DNA from: JACMLD01 sp038207265
Lineage (GTDB): Bacteria; Bacteroidota; Bacteroidia; Chitinophagales; Chitinophagaceae
DNA length: 64,000 bases
Assembly (NCBI GenBank): GCA_038207265.1
Contig: JBBQZZ010000003.1
Span: 310,001-374,000 of the forward strand
Direction: 5' to 3'
Part shown: piece by piece, positions 43,853 through 53,081 of the stretch
How positions within the stretch are numbered: the stretch's first letter is position 1
How the letters are laid out: each line of letters opens with the position of its first letter
Position numbers and translations under genes: made by a program
The notes under the pieces: generated by a model
Database searches by the model: none
Told to the model about the DNA's origin: nothing
The model's input: only the letters and a program-made list of their open reading frames with translations

Positions 43853-44323
43853 TTAAAACACGATTTGAATTTTGGTTGATTTTATATTTTCAAATGGGAA
43901 ATGATGCTCAACCACTTCCTTTTTTTTGTTTTTACCCTTCGTTTCTTCCACTACAATTTCTTTGTCATCAGCAGCCGTCATCTTTCCTTCAGTAAGGGTG
44001 CCATCATTCAATAAAACCTCCACGGCCCTGCCAATATTCTTTATATACTGCCGGTGCAATTTCAGGGGTTCGTCCAGCCCCGGAGAAGAAACTTCCAGCG
44101 AAAAATTGCCATCGGGGTAAATGCCCGATTCCTCCAGTTGTTTATACAGTTTCCGGTTATAGGCAACACATTTTTCAATTGAAATACCAGCATCTGCATC
44201 CAGCGCAATCCTTATATTATTGGTAGGTTTGATGCGTACCTCTACAAGGAAGCATTCTGAATTTTCCTTCAGCAGTTGTTCCATCATTGCGGTTATTTCC
44301 TGTATTTGAATTTCGTTTGCCAT
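43853..44323 (-). CDS. rimP: ribosome maturation factor RimP
   Basis: 156 residues from the ATG at 44323. RimP assists 30S subunit maturation. Features: FLVEVRIKPTNNIRIALDADAGISIEKCVAYNRKL, YPDGNFSLEVSSPGLDEPLKLHRQYIKNIGRAVEV and a C-terminal SH3-like domain with the FPFENIKSTKI end. The frame is open to 44377, but that start codon lies at the -7 promoter box and those codons form the leader hairpin, so 44323 is chosen. First gene of rimP-nusA-infB. Confidence 0.94.
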   Translation of the reverse strand: MANEIQIQEITAMMEQLLKENSECFLVEVRIKPTNNIRIALDADAGISIEKCVAYNRKLYKQLEESGIYPDGNFSLEVSSPGLDEPLKLHRQYIKNIGRAVEVLLNDGTLTEGKMTAADDKEIVVEETKGKNKKKEVVEHHFPFENIKSTKIQIVF

Positions 44324-44334
44324 TGCTGCAAAGA

Positions 44335-44361
44335 AGAAGGGAACGGTATCCGTTCCCTTCT
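44335..44361 (-). promoter_or_regulatory. 12-bp hairpin in the rimP-nusA-infB leader
   Basis: Perfect inverted repeat AGAAGGGAACGG / CCGTTCCCTTCT with a 3-base loop. In mRNA sense the 3' arm is followed by TCTTTGC and the rimP ATG 11 bases later. With transcription starting near 44372, the ~50-base leader is almost wholly this hairpin. It could act as attenuator or protein/RNA-binding site. Confidence 0.75.
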
Positions 44362-44379
44362 CTAAATCTTTTTCCATTG

Positions 44380-44412
44380 CAAATGTAAGGCAAACCTTCC
44401 ATTCAATCCAAA
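44380..44412 (-). promoter_or_regulatory. rimP-nusA-infB promoter (TTTG-21-TACATTTG)
   Basis: Minus-strand -7 box TACATTTG at 44380-44387 with TTTG at 44409-44412, spacer 21 bases: a strong match to the Bacteroidota promoter. Places the start of transcription near 44372. Confidence 0.72.
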
Positions 44413-44474
44413 TTGCTGATTAAATAAACATTAACAGGGGTAGATTGTAACAACTTTGTACTTTTACTTTTACT

Positions 44475-44720
44475 ATGTTACGCTTTACTTTATTGGCACT
44501 GGCAATCTACCTGGGATATAAACTAATATTCGATATTATTGTACCGGTGTACCGGGCATCTAAAAAAATACGTCAGCAGTTTGGAACTATGCAGGAACAG
44601 ATGCAAAAGGATCAGATGAACGCCACAAAAACCCCTTATCCGGGTAATCAGCACGAAGGCCCAACGGCACAAAAGAAGCCGGTATCTGGTGATTATATTG
44701 ACTTTGAAGAAGTAAAATAA
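44475..44720 (+). CDS. DUF4834 family small membrane-anchored protein
   Basis: 81 residues. One N-terminal transmembrane helix (TLLALAIYLGYKLIFDIIVPVY) followed by a charged, Gln/Lys-rich tail (RASKKIRQQFGTMQEQMQKD) and a conserved C-terminus GDYIDFEEVK, the hallmark of DUF4834. Function unknown; found widely in Bacteroidota. It is divergent from rimP and its stop lies two bases before the 3' end of the convergent HAD gene. Confidence 0.82.
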   Translation: MLRFTLLALAIYLGYKLIFDIIVPVYRASKKIRQQFGTMQEQMQKDQMNATKTPYPGNQHEGPTAQKKPVSGDYIDFEEVK

Positions 44721-44722
44721 GA

Positions 44723-45349
44723 TCAACGGTGATATCGGAACAATGGCATTTCCAAAATGGTCATTGGCTTTTTTAGGTGAAAGGTTTGTAAACCTGTTTT
44801 CAGCGCCCCGTTAATATTAGACCCCGTGTCATCAATAAATAGTGTTTCAGAAGCATTGAGTTTATTATCGTCAATTACCAATTGATATATTTCTACATCC
44901 GGCTTTCTCATTTTTACAACCTGCGAATAATAAGTTTTGTGAAAGATGTCTTCCAGGTAATTCCCGGTTTGAAGAAAGAGTTTTTTTTGAAATGCTGAAT
45001 GATGCAGTGAATTGGTATTGCTCAATAAAAAAATACGATAATGGTTACGGATGTTTTTTAATAACTGAAGGCGTTCCGGTGGAAAATCAAGCAGCAGTGC
45101 ATTCCAGGCATTGATAATTTCTTCTCCTGTTATTGACTTGCCCGCTATTTCCTGTATACCTTTAATAAAATTTGCATCGTCAATTTTACCGGTTTCATAA
45201 GATTCAAATAAAGGAGTTATACGATGCTGTGTGATGTATTGTGAAAAATTGGCACATCCAAGTTTTGCAAAAGCTTCTTCAGTGTACCTTAAGTTGATGT
45301 TCATTATGACGCCGCCTAAATCAAAGATGATGTTTTTAATGGTTGACAT
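44723..45349 (-). CDS. HAD-superfamily hydrolase, YihX-like sugar phosphatase
   Basis: 208 residues. HAD motif I is IIFDLGGVIMNINL with nucleophile Asp10; motif II LLSNTNS; Lys in VVKMRKPDVEIY; motif III LFIDDTGSNINGA. DLGGV at motif I and this set resemble the YihX type, a glucose-1-phosphate phosphatase. The real substrate cannot be read from sequence. It is downstream of the large outer-membrane protein gene, separated by 109 bases containing an inverted repeat. Confidence 0.85.
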   Translation of the reverse strand: MSTIKNIIFDLGGVIMNINLRYTEEAFAKLGCANFSQYITQHRITPLFESYETGKIDDANFIKGIQEIAGKSITGEEIINAWNALLLDFPPERLQLLKNIRNHYRIFLLSNTNSLHHSAFQKKLFLQTGNYLEDIFHKTYYSQVVKMRKPDVEIYQLVIDDNKLNASETLFIDDTGSNINGALKTGLQTFHLKKPMTILEMPLFRYHR

Positions 45350-45383
45350 GCTACAAGAATAATGGCGAAAGAGAAAAATGTGA

Positions 45384-45454
45384 GAAATATGAAAATTTGA
45401 ACCAGTAACATGCAGCTTAACCGCAGGAAATTAATTTTCACATTTTCATATTTC
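45384..45454. repeat. 13-bp inverted repeat downstream of the TonB-type receptor gene
   Basis: GAAATATGAAAAT (45384-45396) and ATTTTCATATTTC (45442-45454) are perfect inverted copies with a 45-base interior. On the minus strand it lies just after the stop of the outer-membrane protein gene (45459) and before the HAD gene. Could be a weak terminator or a degenerate palindromic element. Confidence 0.55.
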
Positions 45455-45458
45455 CGTA

Positions 45459-48353
45459 TTAATTAATTATTCTCATGTTCCGGAGGCCTCTCTGAAACTG
45501 TTTAGGTATGGGCATGTTATTATTTTGCTGACTGCCTTTTTTTAAGTTATAAGTAAAGCTGAGCATGAAATAACGCGGCAATACATTGGTACGCGTGTCC
45601 TGTACATAGTTTTCCCCGGTACTCCTTGTCAAACTTTTGTTTTGTTTCAGAATATCAAACACAGCCAGTTTAATTTCGCCATCTCTTTTTTTAAATATCT
45701 GCAATGCCAGGCTGCCGTTCCAGTAAGCAACACTTTGATTAAAACCATTGGATAAACCAGAATTGATGGTATAATCCAGATCAGTTGAAGCTATCAGGTA
45801 TTTAAAAAAAGTATAACTGAATTCCGGAGAATAAGTTTGTATGTAATATTCACTGTTGAGGTTGGACTGCAAACTATACCGGGTATTGTTATAAGACAAG
45901 CTGGCATTAAAGCCCAGGTCAACTTGTTTGTGATTGTAATTAATTCCCAGCGATTGGGTAAGTACCAGGTTTTTGGTGTAATTTTTTTGTTTGTACAACA
46001 GGCTTACATCTTTGTTATAATTGATGAAACTGGTGGCATTGATATTACCTCCTTTTAATTTCTTCATGGTCTTACCATAAGTAAAAAACATTGAAGCATT
46101 GTAAGCTCCATCCAGGTTAACGGGCCGTGTAAGTTGAACGCCCCGGCCCAATGTATCTATACTATTAACAATTTTATTTTGAGTAAGCGAAGCATTTACA
46201 TTAAACGCAATAAACTGGAAAGTGAAAATATTGAATTTGTTATACCCGGCATTTAAGTTGTGCGCAAACTCCTGTTTTAAATCGGGGTTACCCGTTCTGA
46301 TGTTTTGCGGATTGGAAACATCCTGTACATTTTGTAATTGGGTTGTACTGGGTTGATTGGATCTGCCACGATAATTAAATCTGAAACTCTGTCCTGCTTT
46401 TGGTGTATAATTAAAGTTGGCACTGGGGTTAAAATTGACATAGTTCCTGTTGATAACCGAATCTTTTGTGCTGCCATTGTTGAAAACATGACTTTCCAGT
46501 GTTGCAAATTGAACAGCGCCTCCCAACTGGTAATTGTATTTTTTTTGTTGTACCCTGAAATTGCCACCTATTCTGCTCGATGTAAAACTATTTTTAAAAT
46601 AATTGGTTTGCCGGGCATTGGGAACTTCATATTTGCCACTTATGGTGTCGTAGTTATTGGTTCTTTTATCAGAGCTGCTTTGCGTGTTGGTATATGCATA
46701 GTTAATTTCAATTAGTTTATTTTTTCCCAACGGCTCAGTATACGATGTGCTAATCACATTATTATTAGAATTGGTTTTTTGCGTGGATTGATAATTCTGG
46801 CTGAGATAAGTTGATAAAATACTGCCATCGGCATTATACAAGGTTTGAGGAGAAATATTATTGCCATCACCTTTGCTGTGATTGTATGTACTGTTCCAAC
46901 CCAATGTAAAAGTTCTTCCCACTTTATTTAGTTTTCTCCTGTAAAGCAGGTTATTACTGAGGTTTATACCATCCCTGTTATTATCGTTATAAGATCTGCC
47001 GGCAAGTGCCAGGTATTTTTGCGCCGCCCTGGTTGAATAAACAGAAGAAGTATCATTACTGAATCCATCAGAATGCTGCAGCGTAAGTGATGGCGTAAAC
47101 AAAATTGAATTCATAGAATCAATCCTGTATTCAAACCGGAGGTTAAACCGGTGATTGGTATTTTGATTTTGCGAAACAATATCATCCGTGGTATTTGTAG
47201 TGGAATCATCCGGGTAAAAGGTTTGTTTAAAAATATTCTGGGATGATTCATTTTTTGTATGCGATAAAAAATAACTGCCACTGACATCAATTTTACTTCC
47301 CCAGGAATCACGATAATTTAAACCAGTGGAAAGGGAAGATGTAATTCCGTTTGATCCGCCCCCAAAGCCCAGCCCGGCGATGCCACCGCGTGTGGCAACC
47401 ATCTGACCGCCTCCCGGAACACCGCCGCCACCAAACCCGCCACCACCACCCCTTCCGCCCCCGGCACCAAAACCACCCATGGTGCTTATGATATCAGAAA
47501 AAGAAAAGCCCTGCTTGTTGGTATTATTGATGGCGCCTATTAAAGATATCTGTCGGTTGCCTTTAAATTTGTTAAAAGAAATATTGTTATCGTAACGGCC
47601 ATCTGTACCCGCACCTAAATTTATTTTACCAAAATAGCCATTCTTTTTATCCTTCTTTAGTTTAATGTTCATGGCTTTTTGCCTGCTGCCGTCGTCAATC
47701 TTTGTAAACTTTGCCTGGTCGCTCATGTCATCAAAAACCTGTACGCTTTCTACCATGTCTGCAGTAAGATTTTTTGTAGCCAGTTTGGGATCAGTGCCGA
47801 AAAATTCCTTTCCATCTACGTATACTTTTTGCACCTGTTCTCCCTGCGACTTTATAGTGCCATCTTTATCTACCTGTACTCCGGGTAATTTTTTCAGTAG
47901 TCCTTCCACATCTTCATTGGGCTTTGTCTTAAAAGAACCTGCATTGTATTCAACTGTATCTTTTTTTATACTAATGGGCGGGCGTTCAACAATCACTTCC
48001 TGCAGCATTACATTTCTTTTTTCCATCAGCAATGTTTCAAAATCAATTGTGTTTTTTTCTTTTGTTATATCCAGCACCCTGCTCAGGTTTTGATAGCCTT
48101 CGTAAGTGATCAATAATCGATAATGTCCCTGCTCCATTCCCTTCATTTCAAATATTCCTTTTTCATTGGTAACTGTAAATCCGGTTGAAGACGAATCCTT
48201 CAGATCCATTAATGAGATGGTAGCATCCTGCAGCGGTTGTTTGCCAGTAGTATCCAGCACTTTTCCGCGAATAATGCCGGTGACCGATTTTTGCGCTAAA
48301 ACCGGAAATGCTAATACTGTGACAATCACAACTGAGAGTATAAATCGTTTCAT
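45459..48353 (-). CDS. outer-membrane beta-barrel protein with carboxypeptidase-regulatory-like and plug domains (TonB-dependent receptor-like)
   Basis: 964 residues. Signal peptide (MKRFILSVVIVTVLAFPVLAQ), a carboxypeptidase-regulatory-like beta-sandwich at about 25-105 (IIRGKVLDTTGKQPLQDATISLMDL), a plug-like domain (VEGLLKKLPGVQVDKDGTI, KVYVDGKEFFG) and a long barrel (TLQHSDG..., ending YFMLSFTYNLKKG). It matches the OMP_b-brl_3 branch rather than SusC: no SusD partner follows. A Gly-rich stretch, about 300-335 (GGGRGGGGGFGGGG), is probably a surface loop. No ligand can be inferred. Shares no close promoter with its neighbours. Confidence 0.9.
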   Translation of the reverse strand: MKRFILSVVIVTVLAFPVLAQKSVTGIIRGKVLDTTGKQPLQDATISLMDLKDSSSTGFTVTNEKGIFEMKGMEQGHYRLLITYEGYQNLSRVLDITKEKNTIDFETLLMEKRNVMLQEVIVERPPISIKKDTVEYNAGSFKTKPNEDVEGLLKKLPGVQVDKDGTIKSQGEQVQKVYVDGKEFFGTDPKLATKNLTADMVESVQVFDDMSDQAKFTKIDDGSRQKAMNIKLKKDKKNGYFGKINLGAGTDGRYDNNISFNKFKGNRQISLIGAINNTNKQGFSFSDIISTMGGFGAGGGRGGGGGFGGGGVPGGGQMVATRGGIAGLGFGGGSNGITSSLSTGLNYRDSWGSKIDVSGSYFLSHTKNESSQNIFKQTFYPDDSTTNTTDDIVSQNQNTNHRFNLRFEYRIDSMNSILFTPSLTLQHSDGFSNDTSSVYSTRAAQKYLALAGRSYNDNNRDGINLSNNLLYRRKLNKVGRTFTLGWNSTYNHSKGDGNNISPQTLYNADGSILSTYLSQNYQSTQKTNSNNNVISTSYTEPLGKNKLIEINYAYTNTQSSSDKRTNNYDTISGKYEVPNARQTNYFKNSFTSSRIGGNFRVQQKKYNYQLGGAVQFATLESHVFNNGSTKDSVINRNYVNFNPSANFNYTPKAGQSFRFNYRGRSNQPSTTQLQNVQDVSNPQNIRTGNPDLKQEFAHNLNAGYNKFNIFTFQFIAFNVNASLTQNKIVNSIDTLGRGVQLTRPVNLDGAYNASMFFTYGKTMKKLKGGNINATSFINYNKDVSLLYKQKNYTKNLVLTQSLGINYNHKQVDLGFNASLSYNNTRYSLQSNLNSEYYIQTYSPEFSYTFFKYLIASTDLDYTINSGLSNGFNQSVAYWNGSLALQIFKKRDGEIKLAVFDILKQNKSLTRSTGENYVQDTRTNVLPRYFMLSFTYNLKKGSQQNNNMPIPKQFQRGLRNMRIIN

Positions 48354-48512
48354 AAGAAAGGTTTCACAACATGAAAATATTTATTAATAATAGAAGCCAG
48401 GGTAAAACATGGATATCCGGTAATTGGCCATTAAAACGGGAAAACCTGGAATAACAAAAATTTCCACCAGCTGGCAGAAATTTATTTTGTCGGGATTTAA
48501 ATTCTGTATTGG

Positions 48513-48953
48513 CTATTTAATAGTCTTTTTAAACAGGGACCAGTCATATGTTCCCAGGTTTTCCATAATTATTTTTTCGTCTGCATTTTCCAGCGTGAGA
48601 TAATATTTTGTGTCACCACCCACCGCATACTCAGTCAACCCGGAAATCCAGTATTTAGAGAATTCTCTATATAAGGGTGCCTGTAGGTAAAGCGGAAGTT
48701 CAGTAGCTAAAATATTACGGTAAACTGCAATGATTTCACCTTCTTCGGACAATAGCGTATTTAGTGAATGACCATTTATTTGAAATGTAGCTTTGTAATA
48801 GTTGTCGGATTTTTCCCATTTTACGTCCGTTGCTTTTACAAAAGTTGCAGAGAAGGCAGCCAATGCATCTTTACTAACGTTGGTTTCACTGGCGAAGGCA
48901 GTTGCTATTGTTAACATTGCAAGAACAAGGATGGTTACAAATTTCTTTCTCAT
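48513..48953 (-). CDS. small secreted protein, PepSY-like fold
   Basis: 146 residues. Signal peptide (MRKKFVTILVLAMLTIATAFA) and a mature part ALAAFSATFVKATDVKWEKSDNYYKATFQINGHSLNTLLSEEGEIIAVYRNI that matches a common Bacteroidota secreted family with a PepSY-like (beta-lactamase-inhibitor-like) fold. Aromatic-rich alternating strands follow (KYYLTLENADEKIIMENLG). Function unknown. A TAnnTTTG box about 47 bases upstream suggests its own promoter. It is separated from the upstream SNF2 helicase gene by GC-rich palindromes. Confidence 0.8.
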   Translation of the reverse strand: MRKKFVTILVLAMLTIATAFASETNVSKDALAAFSATFVKATDVKWEKSDNYYKATFQINGHSLNTLLSEEGEIIAVYRNILATELPLYLQAPLYREFSKYWISGLTEYAVGGDTKYYLTLENADEKIIMENLGTYDWSLFKKTIK

Positions 48954-48999
48954 TTTCTTAGTTTATGACGATGATTTAATGTTTGCTTCAATTGCAAAA

Positions 49000-49007
49000 C
49001 AAAAATA
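49000..49007 (-). promoter_or_regulatory. promoter -7 box (TATTTTTG) of the small secreted protein gene
   Basis: Exact TAnnTTTG on the minus strand, 46 bases upstream of the ATG at 48953. Confidence 0.4.
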
Positions 49008-49093
49008 CTCCGCTATTCTATTGCCTATATTTAAATGAGATGAAACCGAAAGATGTTGCGACGAAATAAATCAAAAGAAAACTGGTATAAACC

Positions 49094-49124
49094 GCACCGC
49101 CGGTGCCATGTGTATCGGGCACCG
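49094..49124. repeat. GC-rich overlapping palindromes downstream of the SNF2 gene
   Basis: GCACCG-C-CGGTGC (49094-49106) is a short perfect palindrome, and its right half (CGGTGCC, 49101-49107) can instead pair with GGCACCG (49118-49124). So two mutually exclusive stems exist just after the SNF2 helicase stop. No T-run follows on the minus strand, so terminator function is uncertain. Confidence 0.5.
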
Positions 49125-49148
49125 CTTCCACCATATAGTAACCATTCA

Positions 49149-52100
49149 TTACGAGAATAAATATTCTACATCTGCCTTGGTAAGACTCTTTACAAATCCT
49201 TCATCATCGGTAATCAGGTCGCGCGCCAGTAACCGTTTGCGATCCTGCAATTGCAGGATTTTATCTTCAATAGTATCCTTACAAATCATGCGGTACGCAA
49301 AAATGTTTTTTGTCTGACCAATGCGGTGCGTACGATCGATGGCCTGTTGCTCAACAGCAGGGTTCCACCAGGGGTCAACTATATATACATAATCGGCGGC
49401 AGTTAAATTCAAGCCCACTCCACCTGCCTTCAATGAAATGAGAAATACACGGCACTCTTCATCGTTCTGGAAATTTTGAATGGCTTTCTCCCGATCCTGA
49501 GCGGATGTACTTCCGTCGAAATATTCAAATTTTACATTGAGCGATTTTAATCTTTCCCTGATAAGGCCCAGCATTCCCAGGAACTGAGAAAATACAAGTG
49601 CTTTGTGATCGCTGATGTTTTCGGTTATCTCTCGGGTTAGCTCTTCTAATTTGATAGAATGATTTTCTAATTTTTCGGTTTCATTAAGTATTGCCGGTGA
49701 ATCGCAAATCTGGCGCAGTTTCATTAAGCCTTGCAGAATGGTTAGCTGCGATCTTTGTATACCCTGGTCCTGAATAGTACCCAGAATTTTATCCCTGTAA
49801 TCATTTCGGTACGCATCGTAAATGGTGCGTTGTTCGTCTTCCATTTCACAAAACAACACAGTTTCTGTCTTTTCAGGCAGATCTTTTGCCACCTGCTCTT
49901 TTGTACGTCTCAGTATGAAGGGAAACAATAATTTACGCAGGTGATCTTTCTGGTCTTTCTCTCCAAACTTATCAATTGGAATGGCAAATTCATTCCGGAA
50001 AAACTCCATACTTCCCAGCATCCCGGGGTTTAAGAAATTCATTTGCGCAAAAATATCGAACGTATTATTCTGCAAAGGTGTACCGCTCATGCACAAGCGA
50101 TTTTTTGCTTTTAGCAGACCAGCGGCACGGGTTACTTTACTGGAAGGATTTTTGATGGCCTGGCTTTCATCCAGGGTTACATAATCAAATTCATTCTCTA
50201 CAAAAAGCTTAATGTCGCTGCGCAAGGTGCCATAGGTAGTAATAATAATATTAAACTGGCGAATGTGCTCCTTATTACGCGCCCTGTCTCCACCGTGGTG
50301 AATATGATAAGTAAGTTCCGGGGTAAATTTTTTGATTTCATTTTCCCAGTTAAACATAAGGGTGGTTGGACAAACTACCAACGCATTTAAGCTGCCATGC
50401 GTGTCTTTATAATATTGGAGAAAAGACAATGCCTGTACCGTTTTACCCAAACCCATATCATCTGCCAGAATACCGCCCCATCTTACTTCGCTCAGGTAAT
50501 TGAGCCACTGAAACCCGAAAGACTGGTAAGGTCTTAATATTGCTTGTAAAGCCTTCGGTGGTTCAACTTCCCGGATACTTTTGAAACCACGTAATTTATC
50601 ATACTTCTCTTCTAACTGGATAAACAATTCTTCCTCATTGCGGTTCTCGTGCAGTTCATCAATAACGCTCATATGATATTGCGACAACTTGAGCGTTTCC
50701 TGTTTTCCTTCACCTACACGGAATAACAACGAATATTTTTTGATCCATTCTTCCGGCAGAATACCCAAAGTGCCGTCGTTCAGTTGAACAAACTGTTGTT
50801 TGTTGACCAGCGCTTTCTTTACTTCCGCAATAGTGACTTTTTGATCGCCAAAAAGGATATCCACTTTTGCGTCAAACCAATCTGTATGACTGCTGATGTA
50901 TATTTTCGTTTGTGGCTTGGCGGTATTGAAACGGAAATTTTTCAATGCTTCAAATCCGTGCACCGGTATTTTCATTTCCTTCATGGCATCCACGAAGAGA
51001 AAAAACCAGTTATTACGCAACACATCGGTTCCCTTCAGCACCAAATTATATGCACCTTCCGGCTTTATAAAGTTAGAATGCAGGGCTTCCAGTTTACCAA
51101 TGAATTCCTGTTCGGCTGCTTTGTTACGGTGAACAATCATTACTTTATCTCCATCAGGCACAATAATTTCATCCTTATCATTGGTTCTTACTTCAAAGCC
51201 TTTGTAATTAAATGCCGGTTGAAATACGAGATAATCTCCCTTTTCCTGTAATAGTAATTTTTTCTCCGGTTCACCATCTTTATAGGATGACACCAACGCC
51301 GGATCAAATTCCAGGTAGTATCTTTTTGCCAATGGCAATACATAGGTGCGCAACTGTTGTGGCCAGTCTGCTTTTGAAATCACAATGCTTCCTTTAGCAG
51401 TAAAAGGACCTATTTTCTCCACGTCTTCTGCGTCGCGCCAGAGGTATAAATTTTCTTCGTAAAAAAACATCAGGCTGCTCACCAACTGGTTGTCGCCAAT
51501 GGGTAACTCTTTACCATTCAATTTTACCCAGCAGGTAATTTCGAAATTATTCTTTTTGGGTGCTATTTTAAAAAATGGCACCACTGGTTCCGGCACAATT
51601 CCAACGGTTTTGAGGTTATCTGTTTTAAAGGGTTTATGACCGTTCAGGTAGAAAACAAATGGGCTTACTGCTATATCAATAAATAATTTTTTAAGCTTGG
51701 GATGAAGGTATTCAATCATCAGGTTTTTGGTCTCTTCCGGCAATTCATCTGTTTCATGATGAATAATATTTTCCCAAATGCCACTAAAAGGAGAATTTCG
51801 GTTGAGGTATTTTGTAACTTCTGCTTCCTGCATGCGTCGAATAGAAGGAATCAATAATTTGTCTTCATCATTGAATATTTCGATATTCACAAACTTGGTT
51901 AAATCTATTTTTTCAACTTTGCTTACAAATTTTTTCTGTTCCTCATCACTTTCACCCTGCACTACTTCTACCACAAAAAATGGATACGATTTGTGGTTGA
52001 AATTAAATACGATGCCTAAACGCTGAGCCGAACCACTTACTTTTTGTTCTTCTTCTGTGGAAACAGCTTCTATCGGCGCTTCAACAAAAACGGGTCTTGG

Positions 52101-52910
52101 TTTATTAACGGTGAGTGGGTTAATTCTTTTGATGGAAATGTCCAGCACGCGTAAATAAGGCTTGCCTTCCTTATAAGCAAATTCAAATTTTCCTTTCAGG
52201 TCGTCACTCAAAGTATAACCGTATGCTTCCAGTAATTTGTTTTTTTCTGTATCCCAATTACGGATGCTGTCAAAATAATGCGAGCCATGTGCTTTATACA
52301 ATTGCAGCAGCACAATTACTTTTGGTAAACACAATGGATGACTGGTATCTTCATATTCGCAACTGCTGTCAAAATTTCTTTCTTCGTTTTTCCGCAGCAC
52401 TACTTTATAAACCGTTCCATCCAGATCAACCGAAGCTTTTACCATCTCATCTTTGGCATATTCAATGACCGCCTTTTTTGTTTCCAGATAATTTTCTGCC
52501 TCCTGCAATGTCTGGGGAGAACACAGCAACCTGATGGTTTTAAGATCGATAAATTTCATCTTAACTACCGTATGCCGCTGATCATATACAATGGCTTCTG
52601 CCTTCAGTAAATTTCGATCCAATAATTCCTGCAATTGAATGAGTGCACCTGCTTCGTGGCGACAAATATCGCTGAGGTTATAAGGACAACTGCAGCGCAA
52701 CGACATTTCACGCGCATCCTTAAACTTCTGAATATGTACTTTATAATAAGTTGCATAGCTGTCATCTTTCACCCGAAAGGTAACAGAGCCCATCAATTCA
52801 TCATATTCTATCAGTTCTGCAAAACCAATGGCATGAATTTTCTTTCCTCTGCGGATGACTTCATCTGTTCCGTTGGTATAAACATATTTAATAAGGTGCG
52901 GTAGCGCCAT
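49149..52910 (-). CDS. SWIM-domain SNF2-family helicase
   Basis: 1253 residues from the ATG at 52910; the open frame reaches a TTG at 52976 that lies in the promoter box. A SWIM zinc finger is at the N-terminus (Cys73, Cys75, Cys83, His85: CSCPYNLSDICRH). A long middle region of strands has no known motif. The helicase core starts near 800: motif I GILADDMGLGKTV, motif II VTLDESQA, KNRLCMSGTPLQNN, then C-terminal domain with FSQFLGML, YFDGSTSAQDREKAI, LISLKAGGVGLNLTAADYV and AIDRTHRIGQTK. SWI2/SNF2 ATPases of this form translocate on DNA; the bacterial target is unknown. No methylase or nuclease partner is adjacent. Confidence 0.93.
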   Translation of the reverse strand: MALPHLIKYVYTNGTDEVIRRGKKIHAIGFAELIEYDELMGSVTFRVKDDSYATYYKVHIQKFKDAREMSLRCSCPYNLSDICRHEAGALIQLQELLDRNLLKAEAIVYDQRHTVVKMKFIDLKTIRLLCSPQTLQEAENYLETKKAVIEYAKDEMVKASVDLDGTVYKVVLRKNEERNFDSSCEYEDTSHPLCLPKVIVLLQLYKAHGSHYFDSIRNWDTEKNKLLEAYGYTLSDDLKGKFEFAYKEGKPYLRVLDISIKRINPLTVNKPRPVFVEAPIEAVSTEEEQKVSGSAQRLGIVFNFNHKSYPFFVVEVVQGESDEEQKKFVSKVEKIDLTKFVNIEIFNDEDKLLIPSIRRMQEAEVTKYLNRNSPFSGIWENIIHHETDELPEETKNLMIEYLHPKLKKLFIDIAVSPFVFYLNGHKPFKTDNLKTVGIVPEPVVPFFKIAPKKNNFEITCWVKLNGKELPIGDNQLVSSLMFFYEENLYLWRDAEDVEKIGPFTAKGSIVISKADWPQQLRTYVLPLAKRYYLEFDPALVSSYKDGEPEKKLLLQEKGDYLVFQPAFNYKGFEVRTNDKDEIIVPDGDKVMIVHRNKAAEQEFIGKLEALHSNFIKPEGAYNLVLKGTDVLRNNWFFLFVDAMKEMKIPVHGFEALKNFRFNTAKPQTKIYISSHTDWFDAKVDILFGDQKVTIAEVKKALVNKQQFVQLNDGTLGILPEEWIKKYSLLFRVGEGKQETLKLSQYHMSVIDELHENRNEEELFIQLEEKYDKLRGFKSIREVEPPKALQAILRPYQSFGFQWLNYLSEVRWGGILADDMGLGKTVQALSFLQYYKDTHGSLNALVVCPTTLMFNWENEIKKFTPELTYHIHHGGDRARNKEHIRQFNIIITTYGTLRSDIKLFVENEFDYVTLDESQAIKNPSSKVTRAAGLLKAKNRLCMSGTPLQNNTFDIFAQMNFLNPGMLGSMEFFRNEFAIPIDKFGEKDQKDHLRKLLFPFILRRTKEQVAKDLPEKTETVLFCEMEDEQRTIYDAYRNDYRDKILGTIQDQGIQRSQLTILQGLMKLRQICDSPAILNETEKLENHSIKLEELTREITENISDHKALVFSQFLGMLGLIRERLKSLNVKFEYFDGSTSAQDREKAIQNFQNDEECRVFLISLKAGGVGLNLTAADYVYIVDPWWNPAVEQQAIDRTHRIGQTKNIFAYRMICKDTIEDKILQLQDRKRLLARDLITDDEGFVKSLTKADVEYLFS

Positions 52911-52973
52911 GCTTTTTTCAATTTGCCATTTTGCGGCGGACAAATGTCCGGTCGTTTCAAATAGGTCGATCTG

Positions 52974-52981
52974 CAAAACTA
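52974..52981 (-). promoter_or_regulatory. SNF2 helicase promoter -7 box (TAGTTTTG)
   Basis: Exact TAnnTTTG on the minus strand, 63 bases before the ATG at 52910. The TTG of the longest frame is the TTG of this box, which argues against that start. Confidence 0.5.
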
Positions 52982-53081
52982 AAGGAAAAAACCTAAGCCG
53001 CAGAAAGAAAAGACTGAATATTAATTGCAGATTATTTAATATTATGCAGCCAGCAGCGGTACCATTATCAGATCGGGTTGC

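Noticed and set aside
47380..47480. Repetitive GC-rich stretch, considered as a direct-repeat or CRISPR-like array
   Set aside because: It codes for the Gly-rich loop of the outer-membrane protein in frame; no regular repeat-spacer pattern.
49149..52910. Defence island around the SNF2 helicase
   Set aside because: Neighbours are a secreted protein, a small unknown protein and rlmD; none is a known defence component.
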